DNA of 64,000 nucleotides, taken from the NCBI GenBank assembly GCA_949825045.1, contig OX463815.1, forward strand, positions 31,859,356-31,923,355. Direction: 5' to 3'. The DNA comes from Argyresthia goedartella (taxonomy: Eukaryota > Arthropoda > Insecta > Lepidoptera > Argyresthiidae). Position numbers and translations under genes: made by a program. The notes under the pieces were generated by a model that was not told the origin of the DNA, did no database searches, and was given only the letters and a program-made list of their open reading frames with translations. This document shows positions 9,379 through 21,214 of this stretch, piece after piece. How positions within the stretch are numbered: position 1 is the first letter of the stretch; every line of letters starts with the position of its first letter.

Positions 9379-10904
9379 CACTTTCTTCCCTCTGAAGTAA
9401 TGTACTATTCTAGAAATATCATGGGACTTTAGTTTTCCATCACCGTTGGAACGTTCCATCATCGATGTGTTCTGGTGAACGCTGCTGCTGAAAAACCCAT
9501 TGGTGTAACACGCTAAACTGAATGACAGTGAGTGACAGACAACGAACAACCAAAACCTAATATCGATTATTTCGATTTAGTAATATGTAATTACTGTACT
9601 GTAAACATTGAACTTTGTCCAAACGTCATTCGAGTCAGGGCCTCCTTAGCGCGCCCGGGGAGTAATGTCGAGTTTTGTCCCCGGTCGCGACCTTTAAAAT
9701 TCAATTATGATAAAAGTGACTACGATCATAGTATCTCTGAGATGTAGTCAATGAATTGGCAAACACTGATTGGTGATTTAGATATTGATGTAGCTACAGA
9801 TACTTTTTACACTTAACTAGTTCAAAATGCACTCCATGCATCAAAGATGACACTCGTAAATATCCAATCTGGCTCTACTCAACTTTAAAAATATGCCTTC
9901 AAGAAAATAATAAATACCACTATAAATATAAAACTGAAATAATCTACGTGACTATGTCACGTTTACTTTGCTAAGAGCGAGATGGAAGAAGCTCATTCGT
10001 TCATGCTATTCGAATTTTATTTCGTCGATGGACGACTTTCTGGATGATAGTATCAATATATCAATTTTGGATTTCTTTTCTTTTCTTTTATTGGTAAAAA
10101 AACCACCACAGACCATGCTTTATAATAATAGGTCCTCTTATGAAGCAAATGGTATTTGCAACTTATTTTAGCTCCGTATAAATAAATAGTACGTTTGACC
10201 CCGTTCACTTTAATTTCCAAGATAGGTGTAATAACTCTGTATCAGTTATTATATATTAACATTAGTCATCTCATCATCTCGTGCATTTGGAAGTAGTTGA
10301 CGGGAGTGGCTTGATATATAATGGTAACCCATTATATACTATAATTGTAACCCATTATATATCCAGAAAAAACTTAAATCCGTATCCTAACGGATATGGG
10401 TTTAAGTCGATTTTTCCTAAAGTTTTACTTTTTGTGTAAATGAATATGAATTACGCACACATTTATCAACTGCATAGCTTTGTGCTGAGTGTTCGACAAT
10501 ATGCTTTATCCAAATTCTGGCTAAATATTCTGATCTAACTTCTAGATAACGAGATAATAATAATAATAATACGTTACCTATATATCTATTATTAAGTTCC
10601 CAACATCTATGTACCTGTTATTTCCACGAAGAACGCAAGTCAACTCAATTTAATTCTTAATCAATATCAGACAGCAACTCACAACTTGCACTTACACTAA
10701 ACTTTACGGATAAATATACGATTTATAGCTGTAGTTTAAAACCCGTTACTTGAAAATTAGTCGTAAATCTGAATACATAATTTATTACAAATCAATTAAC
10801 GACAAGCGCATGCGATGTCGCTGTTATACTCAGCGAAATTTATTGCCACGTTTTCAATCATAAGATTCATAAACCTTGGTTGAAAGGTAAGAAAAATCGT
10901 TCAA
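9379..10904. other. AT-rich stretch without a gene
   Basis: It holds a TAA microsatellite at about 10553-10572 and an imperfect 16-bp inverted repeat at 10371-10407 (ACTTAAATCCGTATCC against its partner). No coding signal was seen. Confidence 0.5.
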
Positions 10905-11165
10905 GTAAGAGTCGGACTCGCAGAAGAAGGGTTCCGTTCCATCGTTTAAGAAAAATCGCCAAAAAAACCCGTCTCTCTCGCCTTCAAAGACCGCGTGTGG
11001 TTTATTATTTGTTGTTGTATCAGTAATAGAAATTGTATTTCTGGAATACACCCTCTGTAAAAATTTAAACTCTTTACCTATTACAGCTCATGAGATTTAG
11101 CCCGCTGACAGACAGCCTGACATACGGGCAACAGAGGCTTACTGTACGTTCGTATACGGATCCCT
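10905..11165 (+). mobile_element. Unclassified GGGTTCCGT repeat (copy 2, internally short)
   Basis: GTCGGACTCGCAGAAGAAGG then GTTCCGTTCC is the family head. The tail ACAGACAGCCTGACATACGG stands where other copies have the GACGGACAGACGG tract. It lacks most of the middle seen at 2447-3066. Confidence 0.5.
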
Positions 11166-11371
11166 CCAAATGCTAAATAAATAGCGCAGGCGCCACCCGT
11201 GACCAAGACAAACGTGCGATAACTATGAAATGGCATCTCACACTTTCGTTTAGAGAGAGTGGCCCCACTGATGTTTTGATAATCATCGCGTACGCTCGAA
11301 CTTCAGTTAACTTTGCATGTCACGAAGGCGCCCTGACACCAGAGGGAGTGTGGGTGATGGTCGAACACACA

Positions 11372-11420
11372 GAATACAACCTGTGCCTCTGCTACCGAGT
11401 ATGGGAAAAGGCGTGAGTCT
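11372..11420 (+). mobile_element. SINE-3 3' fragment
   Basis: CTGTGCCTCTGCTACCGAGT and ATGGGAAAAGGCGTGA are the family 3' end. Only about 50 bp remain. Confidence 0.5.
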
Positions 11421-12411
11421 TTGCACTTTCCACTTTCCACCATTATTGAACTCGACTGTCGGTGTTCGTACATTGCAAACACCGCAATGACCACGTTTTC
11501 GAGCCGACGATTCAATTTCCACCGTGTTGTAGGTCACGGTCGTTACGCAGGCTCATTGAATGCTTTAGGGCTAATTGACCCATGTGTGTGAGCATCGTTT
11601 AGAATGAGTGAGGTTAAGGTTCCTTATAATTGCCGTGTAGAGCGTACCTAGTTTAGCGCAAGGTCTCTGACGCGTCCTGAACGGGATTTATTTGTGGAAT
11701 GTTATAACAATACAGGATGACCTTTTGACCTTTCGGGGAATGATAGTACTCATCATTACATTATACAGCTTTCCCCAAGAAATATACGACTTAGAAAAAT
11801 ATAACTGTCTGAGAATACCCCAAATAACCCTTGCCAACCTTTTAGTTGATTAAATACAGTTAATAACATCTATCTAGGGAATCATTTCCCGGGTTTCAAG
11901 ATAGGTACACGTTTGACGGAGTGCAGTAAGATTGTTCTATTTTCAAACAAAAAACAAAGTTATGGAGCCATTCGAACCATTTACTACTTATCAGATCGGA
12001 AGACGACAACGACAACGAAAAAGACCGGTTTCTGGAAAAGAACTGTTTTGTTTGTTACTCGTCGCTTATATTATAACAAATGGGTCTCAGAGGAAATGTT
12101 TTATTCCAGTTCCACCTACTTTTTCGCAAGTAATGTTCTGGAAAGACCTCGGTAATAATATTATATTCAGGATCACGAGGAGACAATCGAGGCGTACCAC
12201 TTTTGTTAAATATAACTGTCAGTTGTATACGTGACTTCGGAATTATGTTTTCCCGACAATTTGGGAACAACGCTGTCACTTGCTTATGGAATAATATTGA
12301 GATCCATTTGCCTTAGTCAGCCATTCTACCAAGGAGCCTCTCTGGATCTGTTTAAATATGTGAAAATACTTCGAAATGTGAAAACGCATTATAGAAGTGG
12401 GGATCGTTGAT
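11421..12411. other. No feature recognised
   Basis: Several short overlapping frames exist on both strands (for example 11913-12279), with no domain or consistent homology. I see no repeat family member. Confidence 0.5.
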
Positions 12412-12671
12412 TAATAATAATAATAATAATACCTTGGACACTATTTACACACATTGATCTAGCCCCAAACTAGGATACCCTGTAACTTGTATACTAATCA
12501 ACGATACACATACCTATATAGATAAATATTATACTTAGATAGATAAACAGCCATGACTAAGGTACAAACATCCGTTCTGATCAAAGAAATATTTGCCCCC
12601 ACTGGAACTCGAACCCAGGACCTTGGATTCGTAGGCGGGGTCACTGCCGACTCGGCCATTCGGGTAGTCAA
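12412..12671 (-). mobile_element. SINE-1 copy A, full length
   Basis: Read on the minus strand it starts CCGAATGGCCGAGTCGGCAG, has a B-box-like GGGTTCGAGTTCCAGT segment, and ends in an ATT microsatellite. Copies B-E at 13152, 38966, 50871 and 51467 share head, body and tail. The head resembles a tRNA with A and B boxes, as expected of an RNA polymerase III-transcribed SINE. Confidence 0.75.
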
Positions 12672-13151
12672 CTTTGTGATTGTGAGCAATGTTGGGGAAT
12701 CCAATGGTAACATTCATACTGAAGATATAAAGTAATAAAAAAGAGGTTAGTGTATATACACAGCATGCTTCAATCAGATATTATACATTTAGCCCAATTT
12801 GTAAAATGACAAAGCAATTTCATTTATTTGTACTTGGAATCTGCTTATCAAATCAGAACGGAATTGGAATTTGCATAACAAAGCTTCTTTGAACAATATG
12901 ACAAGAAGGGTTCTAAACCTTTACATGAATAATCCATTGAACATGTGGTTGAGCATTAGAAAGGGCCATAGACATGAACGAATTGCGAGGCGTTAGGCGA
13001 ACGTCAATGTCTTCAATGTCTTCACCTGTCAAAGAAGTGAAGACATTGATGAAGTAAAGACGTTCTCAGAGTCTGTGGGACCGATTTTCAACGGCTAGTT
13101 CAAAAGAGTAGCAGCCGGGTACCTATTACCGAGCAGATACAGTAATGATGT

Positions 13152-13333
13152 TATAATAATAATACCTTGGACACTATTTACACACATTGATCTAGCCCCA
13201 AACTAGGATTCCCTGTATCTTAGGTACTAGACAACGATACACATACTTATATAGATAAATATTATACCTAGATAGATAAACAACCATGACTAGGGTACAA
13301 ACATTTCTCATGTTCTCATGAAACAAATATTAT
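13152..13333 (-). mobile_element. SINE-1 copy B, head missing
   Basis: It has the ATT tail, the ACACATTGATCTAGCCCCAA phrase and the GATAAATATTATA block, but stops before the tRNA-like head. It is a 5'-truncated copy. Confidence 0.7.
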
Positions 13334-14715
13334 TGTTCTAGGTTTACCTTGAGAATCCTTACTCATCGGCTCGCTGAGGGCACGCTCGCGGCAGGCTCGC
13401 GAACTACGTAAAACACTTATGATTTTTGGTTGCCATTCGTACAATGGTTACAGTTACGGCTCGCGAATGAGTACCTTAAATACCTGGCTTTATTGTCTTT
13501 CCTCACGCTGTCCAATTAGGGGATCAACACATAGTTTCCATCACCAAGGGCACATCATCACTAATACTAGGGCAAGTCGGCCTTGACCCATTTCGTTTTA
13601 TTTTCTCGGGAATCGATGACTTCGAAATACATAGCATCGTCTGCCAAGAGCAAAGAAGCGTATGGGTTCAGGAAGTAACATTTCGGAGCTCCAATCTGTA
13701 AGACGAAGATCGAAAGTACGGACGATGTCGTTTACTCAGAGACGGCCATCAAACAGTCTTCGCATACAAAGGGTACGAAGGATTTTATGTACAGTACAAA
13801 TTTATACGTAACACGAGAGCGTATCTATCCTCCGATATTGTGAAAGGGAAAAAAATATGTGTTTGGTCGAGATAAAGATCTTCGAGTTTTTTTTTTGGGA
13901 TGTTACAAAATACTGGAATGGTCTGAAAATTGTCTGGCGTTTTGGATAATCAGGGATTTGCATGTATGCATTTTGGGGAATATGTGGGAATTTCGAAAAA
14001 AACGGATAGGAATAATTCATAAATTTCATAATGGAGCAATGAAATAATATAGTCTCATTAATAATGAAGTCGTATAAATAATACATTAATCTAATGGAAT
14101 GAGGTATTGATGACGTTCATTAACTTGTTCCAATATCAAACCCTAAATCAAAGACAGAATCACTGAATGTATTTCACAGTGTCTGTTTTCCCTCAACCTG
14201 TAAAATGGTACAGTTCTTCGTACTGTACTAAGTAACAGTACTGTTACTTCATCTATTTACTCATTTCGAATACAATTACGAACAAAATACTATTCACAAA
14301 CGCGTCGTCAAAGTACATTGAAACATCAATCAGAAATTATCAAACACCAAATTCAAAATTAACCGAATAAACCGCCCCGGGACATTTACATGGCAAAGGT
14401 CCAAGACTACTTACTACAATAGTACTAGGACTTAGAAAAGCAAGGGTCAAAATACATATTTGACGTAAAGGCAAAAGGGGGTCTCTAGACACGTGAGAAC
14501 GTTACAAGTTTAAACTAAGTTGGTTGTGTCTTGTTACGTCAGAATATCTAGGTATCTTAGTCTACCAGAGCTCAGCACCACAAGTCTGAATATTCAAGGG
14601 TTCTGATGTGAGGAGTTTCTAAACAGAGGTCAGAATTAGATTGAAGTTGATTACAATTCAAAACAGTACCATGAGTTGAGATAAATTAAGTAAACTTTGA
14701 AGAATACAATTTAAC
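13334..14715. other. No gene recognised
   Basis: An imperfect inverted pair, CTCATCGGCTCGC (13361) and GCGAATGAG (about 13463), suggests a small foldback element. The overlapping frames at 13802-14086 on opposite strands have no recognised domain. Confidence 0.45.
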
Positions 14716-14795
14716 AGAGCGTCACGCCTTTTCGTATACGGGGAGGAAGAGGCACAGTTACGTCCACGTCTAGCTATTCACTAGTCCAAATAGTA
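14716..14795 (-). mobile_element. SINE-3 3' fragment
   Basis: GCGTCACGCCTTTTCGTATA then CGGGGAGGAAGAGGCACAGTT is the reverse of the family 3' end. Confidence 0.55.
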
Positions 14796-15002
14796 AGTTT
14801 ATAGTCCCTATTTTAATGCGAGTTAAACTTTTAAAGATGTGGGGTAGAAACAATTTTTTTTCTCGTCTGTCTTTTCTTCGAAACTGAAATTATTAACGCT
14901 TTATTACAGGCAGAAAAGTTTTATGCTGAGAGACCGGCGGGGGCGCTTTTAAGAAATTGATTAAAGCTTTTCACATATTTCGCATTTATTACATTACATT
15001 AC

Positions 15003-15078
15003 AAAGTGTCACGCCTATTCCCATACGGGTTGCCAGAGGCACAATTGTGCCCACTTTGAGCCAGTTATTCAAGGGGAA
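15003..15078 (-). mobile_element. SINE-3 3' fragment next to the LINE
   Basis: GTGTCACGCCTATTCCCATA, GAGGCACAATTGTGCCCACT and TTGAGCCAGTTATTCAA match the complete copy at 23336-23608. It lies just outside the left target duplication of the LINE. Confidence 0.65.
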
Positions 15079-15116
15079 TTTTAAAACGATCTAATAAAAA
15101 ACGAATTAAGCGAATG

Positions 15117-17687
15117 ATCAGTTTCAGTTTATTTTCAGTTTAGTTTATTTCTGTACAATATACATTGTGTTGAAAATAATAAAATCTTACTCTAATAATA
15201 ATAATTTACTAACTATAATGTGCTATTCTAAATGTTATATCAATAAAGTTCAGTCAAACAAACACTTTTACAACAAAATAATCAATTGATTAATAATTTT
15301 GAACATCCGTGAACTCGTTTAGTGAGTAATAACCCTTTTCCAACAGAAAGTACCTCAATTGCGTTTCAAATTTATTATAATTAGTGGTTAATTTTAACTC
15401 TATTGGTAGCCTATTAAACAATTTAACAGCCTGATAGCGGGCACTATGCTGCACAATGTTAAGGCGAGGACATAATTTCTGTTCGAGGTCTTTTCTTCTT
15501 GAGCTAAGACGTACTTTTCGTTCAGCTTCCGATTCTATATTGTAAAGACGTTTCTTCAAGTCGCATAGTATTATGAATATGTTCAGGCTAGGGACTGTCA
15601 ATATTGCTAGTTCTGCAAAGTGAGGCTTACAGGATTCCCAATGTGGTGCTCGTACTATTATCCTAATTGCCCTTTTCTGAATCGTGAAAGCTGTTTTTAT
15701 GTTATATTGGTAGCTGTTCCCCCACCATTTAATGCTGTACCTAAGTTTAGATTCCACAAGTGCATAGTATACAGTCTTCAACTGATCTTTTGTAAGTTCA
15801 TCGCGTAGACTTCTAAGGGCATAGCAAGCTGAACTAATAAAGCCTTCTATAGCTTTTAATTCACATTTCCAGTTAAGCAGTGAGTCTATATGCACACCCA
15901 GGAACTTTACTTCATCTACTAGTGAAATTTGTGCACCATTAAGATATATATCTATAGTCTCTTTATTTTTCGCTGTAGTCTTAAAGAGAATTGCCCCTGT
16001 TTTGGAGGAGTTAAGTTGGAGATTATTATTTGTAAACCAATTGAAGAACAGTGAAAGAGTGGCATTAACTATGGAACTAAGTTCGTCATTGCTATCTGCC
16101 GCAGCTATAGCGTTTGTGTCATCTGCAAAAATAACAAGTTCTACCTCAGGCGCAGTATTATCAATAAAATTTATGAGATCATTAATAAAAGTTATAAACA
16201 GAACAGGGCCCAAAATAGAACCTTGTGGAACGCCTCTTGTTATCTTCACTCTTTTAGACTGATAGGTTTTCTCACATCTTTCTGTCACATTTTTCATCTG
16301 TATGAACTGAAACCGGTTTTGCAAATATGACTTCAATAGTGTCAACGATTTGCCCCTCACCCCATAGAAGTCTAATTTTTTCAATAGTAAGTTATGATCC
16401 ACTGTATCAAATGCGGAGCTTAGGTCAAGGAATAAACCAGCAACTCTCTTTTTGTCATTTAATTTGGCAACTATTTCATCCAACAATGTATCAATGGCAT
16501 CTGCTGTGCTTACTCCTTTCTGATAACCAAATTGCCTTTTATTTAGTACTTTATGTTTATTTAAATGTCTAACAAGTCTGGACTTAATGAGTATTTCGAA
16601 GATTTTTGAAATAATTGGTAACAAGGATATTGGTCTATAATTGTTTGGGTCTTTCTTGCTTCCTTTTTTTTTTAAATTGGCAATACTTTGGCTATCTTAA
16701 GTTGATCCGGGAAAATTCCGGCCTTAGCACACATATTAAAAAAATAAGCTAATGGTTCCGCTAATAGATCTATGTTATCCTTAATTATCTTTATAGGCAT
16801 ATCGTCAAAACCACATGACCGCTTCGCTGGCATGTATTTAACCTCTCTTTCAATTTCTAGTGCGGTAACCTCTTTCCAGTCCATCTCTCCTTCTGTTCTT
16901 ATAACATTTCTCTCTAAAAAGTTTATTGCTAGTTCTGTGTTTCCCATAGTCAGTGCACTACTGTTATCAAATTTTTCTGAAAAAACATCAACTATTTGTT
17001 GGGACTCATCAATTAATATATTTTCTATTTTTAATTTAATTGTTTCTCTTATATTATTTATATTTGTACTTCGGTGTTTATTCACTACGTTCCATATATA
17101 CTTTGCTGAATTTTTTGCGTAGATTATGTCAGATTGAATAGCCATCTTTTTTGCAGTTCTTACTATTTTTCTATAGAGTCTTTGGTACTTTATTTTATAA
17201 CATACGACTGAGTCATCAGTAGTATTTTTATAAGCACAACATAAGAAACGTTTCATTTTGCTAGATATTTTTATTCCTTTTGTTAGCCATTTAAGTTTTT
17301 GCTCAGTTCGTAAACTAACCTTTTTCCTTCTTTTTTTAAAACTTTGATTGAAGCATTTATACAGTTTCGTTAGGAAACTATTAATACCCTCAAGTTTCCA
17401 GTCTATATTGTTTAAGCTCTGTTTAAAGTTGTTGTTGTTTCGAGCGCTGAACAATCTATTTTCTAAAAAAATTACATCTTCCCTCCCTTTAACTTTTCCC
17501 TGATCCAGCCGAACTTCCACTTCGCAGAATAATGTAGCGTGTCCATCTGATAGTCCATTATGATCCAGGTTGATATTTGATATGTGGTCTTGTGGCAGGT
17601 TGGTTAGAATGTTGTCGAGGCATGATTCTGCACCCCCACAAGCGTAAGTTACTTCACTAAAAAGAGGTCTGAAATTATAGCTCACTG
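15117..17687 (-). mobile_element. CR1/Jockey-type LINE insertion with 8-bp target duplication
   Basis: The insert runs from a 3' tail made of AAACTGA-like units (reverse of 15117-15150) through a 3' UTR and ORF2 to a 5' truncation inside the endonuclease domain. Direct repeats AGCGAATG flank it at 15109-15116 and 17688-17695. This supports one target-primed insertion of about 2.57 kb. Confidence 0.8.
15290..17687 (-). pseudogene. LINE ORF2: endonuclease C-terminus and reverse transcriptase, one in-frame stop
   Basis: From the 5' side the frame gives the endonuclease end (YACGGAESCLDNILTN, then LSDGHATLF), a linker rich in Lys and Arg, and the RT domain. A TAA at 16672-16674 interrupts the frame right after KIAKVLPI; the same frame continues KKKGSKKDPNNYRPIS, so it is a nonsense change inside an A-run, where the family normally has Phe-Lys. 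Downstream, RT motifs are intact: LFLDLSSAFDTVDHN (motif A), RGVPQGSILGP, and VIFADDT with the catalytic FADD. The C-terminal domain reaches the stop at 15290. Function in an intact element: nick target DNA and copy element RNA into the break. Sequence divergence from the 44069-45457 copy shows that it is a different family. Confidence 0.85.
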
Positions 17688-17904
17688 AGCGAATGGCCAT
17701 GAACAGCCGAAATACTTGAAATGAGCGAAAAAAACACTAAATTGAGCATTAAATATATATTGAGCAGATAATAATAAAATTCAGAACGAGCTTTCAAAAA
17801 GTGGGCATTTCAGATATTAAAATTCTAACTGTGCGATCAAATTACTAAGTGAGCGACTAGAAATACAGAGAGGGCAACTTCCATAATGGAACACAGAAAG
17901 CCAA

Positions 17905-18116
17905 TATTGGCTAGAGTAGGTAATTGTGGCTAAATTTAAATTGGATTATAGGTTAGGTTAGAACTTAGAAGAAGCAACCCCGGAGCGGAGCGTATTCAAA
18001 GAAATAATAAAATTGGCTAGAGTAGATTATTGTGGCTAAATTTCAATTGGGTTATAGGTTAGGTTGTGACGTAGAAGAAGCAACCCCGGACAAGAGCGGA
18101 GCGTATGCAAAGAAAA
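17905..18116. repeat. Tandem duplication, about 106-bp unit, two copies
   Basis: TTGGCTAGAGTAG recurs at 17907 and 18013, each followed by TTGTGGCTAAATTT, GGTTATAGGTTAGGTT, GAAGAAGCAACCCCGGA and GCGGAGCGTAT. The second unit has a few extra bases. The GGTTAGGTT and GCGGAGCG motifs recur in the 131-bp satellite at 20119-20645. Confidence 0.8.
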
Positions 18117-18289
18117 GCTTCTCATTTTGTATTTTAAGTAACTCAAATTAATGTTTGTAAGTTGCTGTTCTGTTTATTTCTCGTCACCCGCAGTTAGTCG
18201 CTCACTTAGTAATACAATAACCTAAATTAATTATTTTTATCACTTCAAACTTTAATTTACAGTCACTCGTTTAAATATGACCCTTTATT

Positions 18290-18500
18290 CAATACTCCAT
18301 TTTGCGTGACAGGAGGCTAGCCCATCGCCATAGCTTTGGAGTAATGAAGGTTTCCTGACGATGTTTTCCATCACCGATAGAACGTCCGTATAATGTACTT
18401 AAGATAAATGAATCATCTCATTGGTACATGGTCAGGAATCGAACCTGCATCTCCTGTGTGAGAAGCAAGCGTGAAACCCATTAGACCACGGAGCTCATTT
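18290..18500 (-). mobile_element. SINE-3 copy with tRNA-like head
   Basis: On the minus strand it begins with GTGGTCTAATGGGTT and continues with the B-box-like GGTTCGATTCCTGAC and the body GGAAACCTTCATTACTCC. The far 3' part is missing. Confidence 0.7.
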
Positions 18501-18609
18501 TGCTTTGCATTTATCTCTTATGTATTTCTTTGTTACAAACAAACAAATACGCCTTAGAAATAAATAAAACCAAAATGAAAAAACAGACTTGAAATTAATA
18601 ACGTCATCA

Positions 18610-18885
18610 AAAAACTCTTCTGGGTTCATAATTCCTCTAGGGACCATTTAAAAGGTTTACAGTCCTTCTCTGAACCCTTAACACCGTGGTGCTCCTAAGG
18701 GACCTACGAGGATCTGGATGCATATTAAAACCTTTTTTGCTTCCATAAGAAAAACAAGAAGCATTTTTCACATTTAGATACAACCTATTTCGTCTGCTTT
18801 TCCCTCCCCAGTCGGGATTCGAATGCGGAACCTCTCGCTTGGGAGGCTGAGCCTCTAACCTCAACTCCACAGAGGTCGTCAAAAT
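18610..18885 (-). mobile_element. SINE-2-like head with a different body
   Basis: The minus strand opens with GACGACCTCTGTGGAGTTGA and GGCTCAGCCTCCCAAGCGAG followed by a B-box-like segment, as in SINE-2. The body that follows (to about 18610) differs from the other SINE-2 copies, so it may be a related subfamily or a chimera. Confidence 0.5.
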
Positions 18886-19154
18886 CTTTAGTTAATCCAT
18901 CCGTTCAGCGCATTCAATCAAGCAAAACGTTTCTATAAGCTTACATAAGCTTACGCTCCTGCCACTAAGCCTCCCCGTAGCAGCTACGCCGCTACGAATG
19001 CCTACGCTCTCGTAGCGGAATGTCGTAGCAATCAGAATTCGTAGTTGAAACGAGAGCTTTTCACGAATGTATCGGACAATTTCGATTATGTGTTAACATG
19101 CGAGGGATTTGTCAAGCACTGACGCTTTTCGCTGAGCTAATTGGTCTAGATATA

Positions 19155-19205
19155 CCGACACGCTTTTTCCCATATGGGTTGGCACAGGCACAGTTGTTTA
19201 GAGCT
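19155..19205 (-). mobile_element. SINE-3 3' fragment
   Basis: CACGCTTTTTCCCATATGGG and GGCACAGGCACAGTTG are a diverged family 3' end. Confidence 0.45.
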
Positions 19206-19974
19206 AGAGGTGTTAGTATGTAAATTCCTTAAAACTCGTTATCCGAATGTGGTTTACCCTCATTTAGGAGAATACGACGGTCAAGTTCTAAGTAAACGTA
19301 TAGATGCGACGGCTCATCCCACGAAAATAGGTGAATTACTATTTGTAAGGCCGTTGTTTTATCCCTTTACGGGATTAAATATGGCCAGAAATGCATCTTT
19401 AGCTTCAATTCTAGGCTAAACTAGACAATATAAAAATGTAGGATAAATATATGTTATAAAAGGTCTATTAGAGATAAGAATGGACTTTTAAAATTACCGG
19501 ATATCTGTTATATTTAATACTTAAAAATATTTTTCGCAATGCATTATTATTCAACTAAATGAAGAAGCGCTCGGAGACGAAATCAGTTTCCTTTAAGAAA
19601 CTTACCCGCAAAAATAGGTAAAAAAAAAAGGGAAAACTTTTGGTTGTTTTAATTTATTTTTAATGTTATTATTACAAGAGTTTAGTAATATTTTCTATAA
19701 TTTTCTCGGTCTCGGAGCTCGGGCTGCCCCGCGGGGCTCTGCGCGGGAGCATGCGTCAGTCTGCTTCGACGCGATGCGACGGGTATTTGTTTTCTTTGTC
19801 TAATTCTCAATGCCATTGGCCTATGTTCAGCCCTTAAGTCCGAAATCGAAGCGAGTATCTGCCCCCTCTCCCCCCCTGCTAGCTGAGCTCCGGTGCACGT
19901 GCGGTGCGTACCGCAACGCACTCTGTGTCCGCCCATGGATATTTGTATGAACTGCGGCGCCGCACCGCATCGTG
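19206..19974. other. No gene; G+C rises sharply after 19700
   Basis: The first 500 bp are AT-rich with no signal. From about 19700 the sequence becomes G+C-rich (for example GGGCTGCCCCGCGGGGCTCT) and leads into the inverted-repeat element at 19975. The frames on the minus strand here are short and overlapping and have no recognised domain. Confidence 0.45.
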
Positions 19975-19998
19975 TGGCCCGGGCGCATGATTCCAAAT

Positions 19999-20042
19999 TC
20001 TGTGTATGAGTCAACACTGCTAAGTGTTGACTCATACACAGA
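19999..20042. repeat. Perfect 20-bp inverted repeat, 4-nt loop
   Basis: TCTGTGTATGAGTCAACACT (19999-20018) is exactly complementary to 20023-20042, with GCTA between. It forms the inner edge of the left arm of the larger element. Confidence 0.85.
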
Positions 20043-20118
20043 CTCTGGACTACACCCTCGCGCGCAACGTTTGAACAAAATCTATGTATGCATCAACGCC
20101 TTAATGTTGTACAGTTTT

Positions 20119-20645
20119 GAGGCGACCCCATCTAGTTTCACAAAACTGAAATTGTTGTTTTAAGTCACTTTCTATATTCTATTCTATTCTAGATAGGTTG
20201 TGTTAGGTCACACCGTTATGAACGACCCAGAGCCGAGCGAAGCGGAGCGGAGCGAGGCGACCCCATCTCGTTTTACAAAACTGAAATTGTTGTAGTAGGT
20301 CACTTTCTGTGTAAATACTAGAGATAGGTTGTGTTAGGTCACAACGTTATGAACGACCCAGAGCCGAGCGAAGCGGAGCGGAGCGAGGCGACCCCATCTC
20401 GGTTTACAAAACTGAAATTGTTGTTTTAGGTCACTTTCTGTCTAAATACTAGAGATAGGTTGTGTTAGGTCACAACGTTATGAACGACCCAGAGCCGAGC
20501 GAAGCGGAGCGGAGCGAGGTGACCCCATCTCGTTTCACAAAACTGAAATAGTTGTTTTAGGTCACTTTCTGTGTAAATACTAGAGATAGGTTGTGTTAGG
20601 TCACAACGTTATGAACGACCCAGAGCCGAGCGAAGCGGAGCGGAA
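20119..20645. repeat. 131-bp satellite array, about four units
   Basis: AACGACCCAGAGCCGAGCGA starts at 20221, 20352, 20483 and 20614, exactly 131 bp apart. Each unit holds GCGAAGCGGAGCGGAGCGAG, GACCCCATCTCG, CAAAACTGAAATTGTTG and GATAGGTTGTGTTAGGTCAC. The first unit is a few bases longer because of a TATTC repeat. Units differ at only a few positions, so the array is young or homogenised. Confidence 0.9.
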
Positions 20646-20880
20646 CGAACTGTGCGAACTCAACATCTGCAGCGTTGACTCATACACAGAATTTGGAATG
20701 GCATGGACAGCTAAAGATAAAAAAATGGATGACATGAACTGTGCGGACTCAACACCTGCAGCGTTGACTCATACACAGAATTTGGAATTATGCGGCCCGG
20801 GCCGATTCACGCTACCTACGCTCTGCGGCTGAATTTACGTTCCGACGTAGACACACAATCGGCGCGGAAAAATTGAACAA

Positions 20881-21080
20881 AACATTTACATACAGGTACA
20901 AACATTGCTTCTGGCCCCACACTAGGATACCCTGTGCCGTGGGCACCAGAAACAGTGACCTCACACACATATAGACATCCGAGACCTGGGGTTTTTTTGT
21001 TTACCCCCAGCCGGGGATCAAACCCGGAACCTAGCGCATGGTAGGCAGAGCCACAACCGCTGCGCCACATCTTCGGTCGC
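20881..21080 (-). mobile_element. SINE-2 copy, full length
   Basis: Minus strand: a tRNA-like head with GCAGCGGTTGTGGCTCTGCC and the B-box-like GGGTTTGATCCCCGGC, then GTGTGTGAGGTCACTGTTTC, TGTGGGGCCAGAAGCAATGT and a tail TGTATGTAAATGTT. Other copies lie at 35937, 47914, 54101 and 59784. Confidence 0.75.
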
Positions 21081-21214
21081 GTAAATTCTGCATAGTGTGT
21101 TTTGACATATAGCACTTATCTCAACTCAACTTTGACATTCCATAGATATTTTATGTTGACTTGACAGGACGAAGGCGACTGAGCACTTTTCTCTGAATAA
21201 CTTTGGCAACATAT

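Larger units (their letters stand above)
19975..20806. mobile_element. Inverted-repeat element of about 830 bp enclosing a satellite
   Basis: The left end, GGCCCGGGCGCATGATTCCA then AATTCTGTGTATGAGTCAAC, matches in reverse the right end around 20762-20806 (GTTGACTCATACACAGAATT, TGGAATTATGCGGCCCGGGC). The arms are about 45 bp with a few mismatches. A third copy of the inner arm lies at 20674-20702. Between them sits the 131-bp array. No transposase frame is visible, so it would be non-autonomous. Confidence 0.6.

Noticed and set aside
12498..12735. Three overlapping 60-77 codon frames
   Set aside because: All are within SINE-1 copy A.
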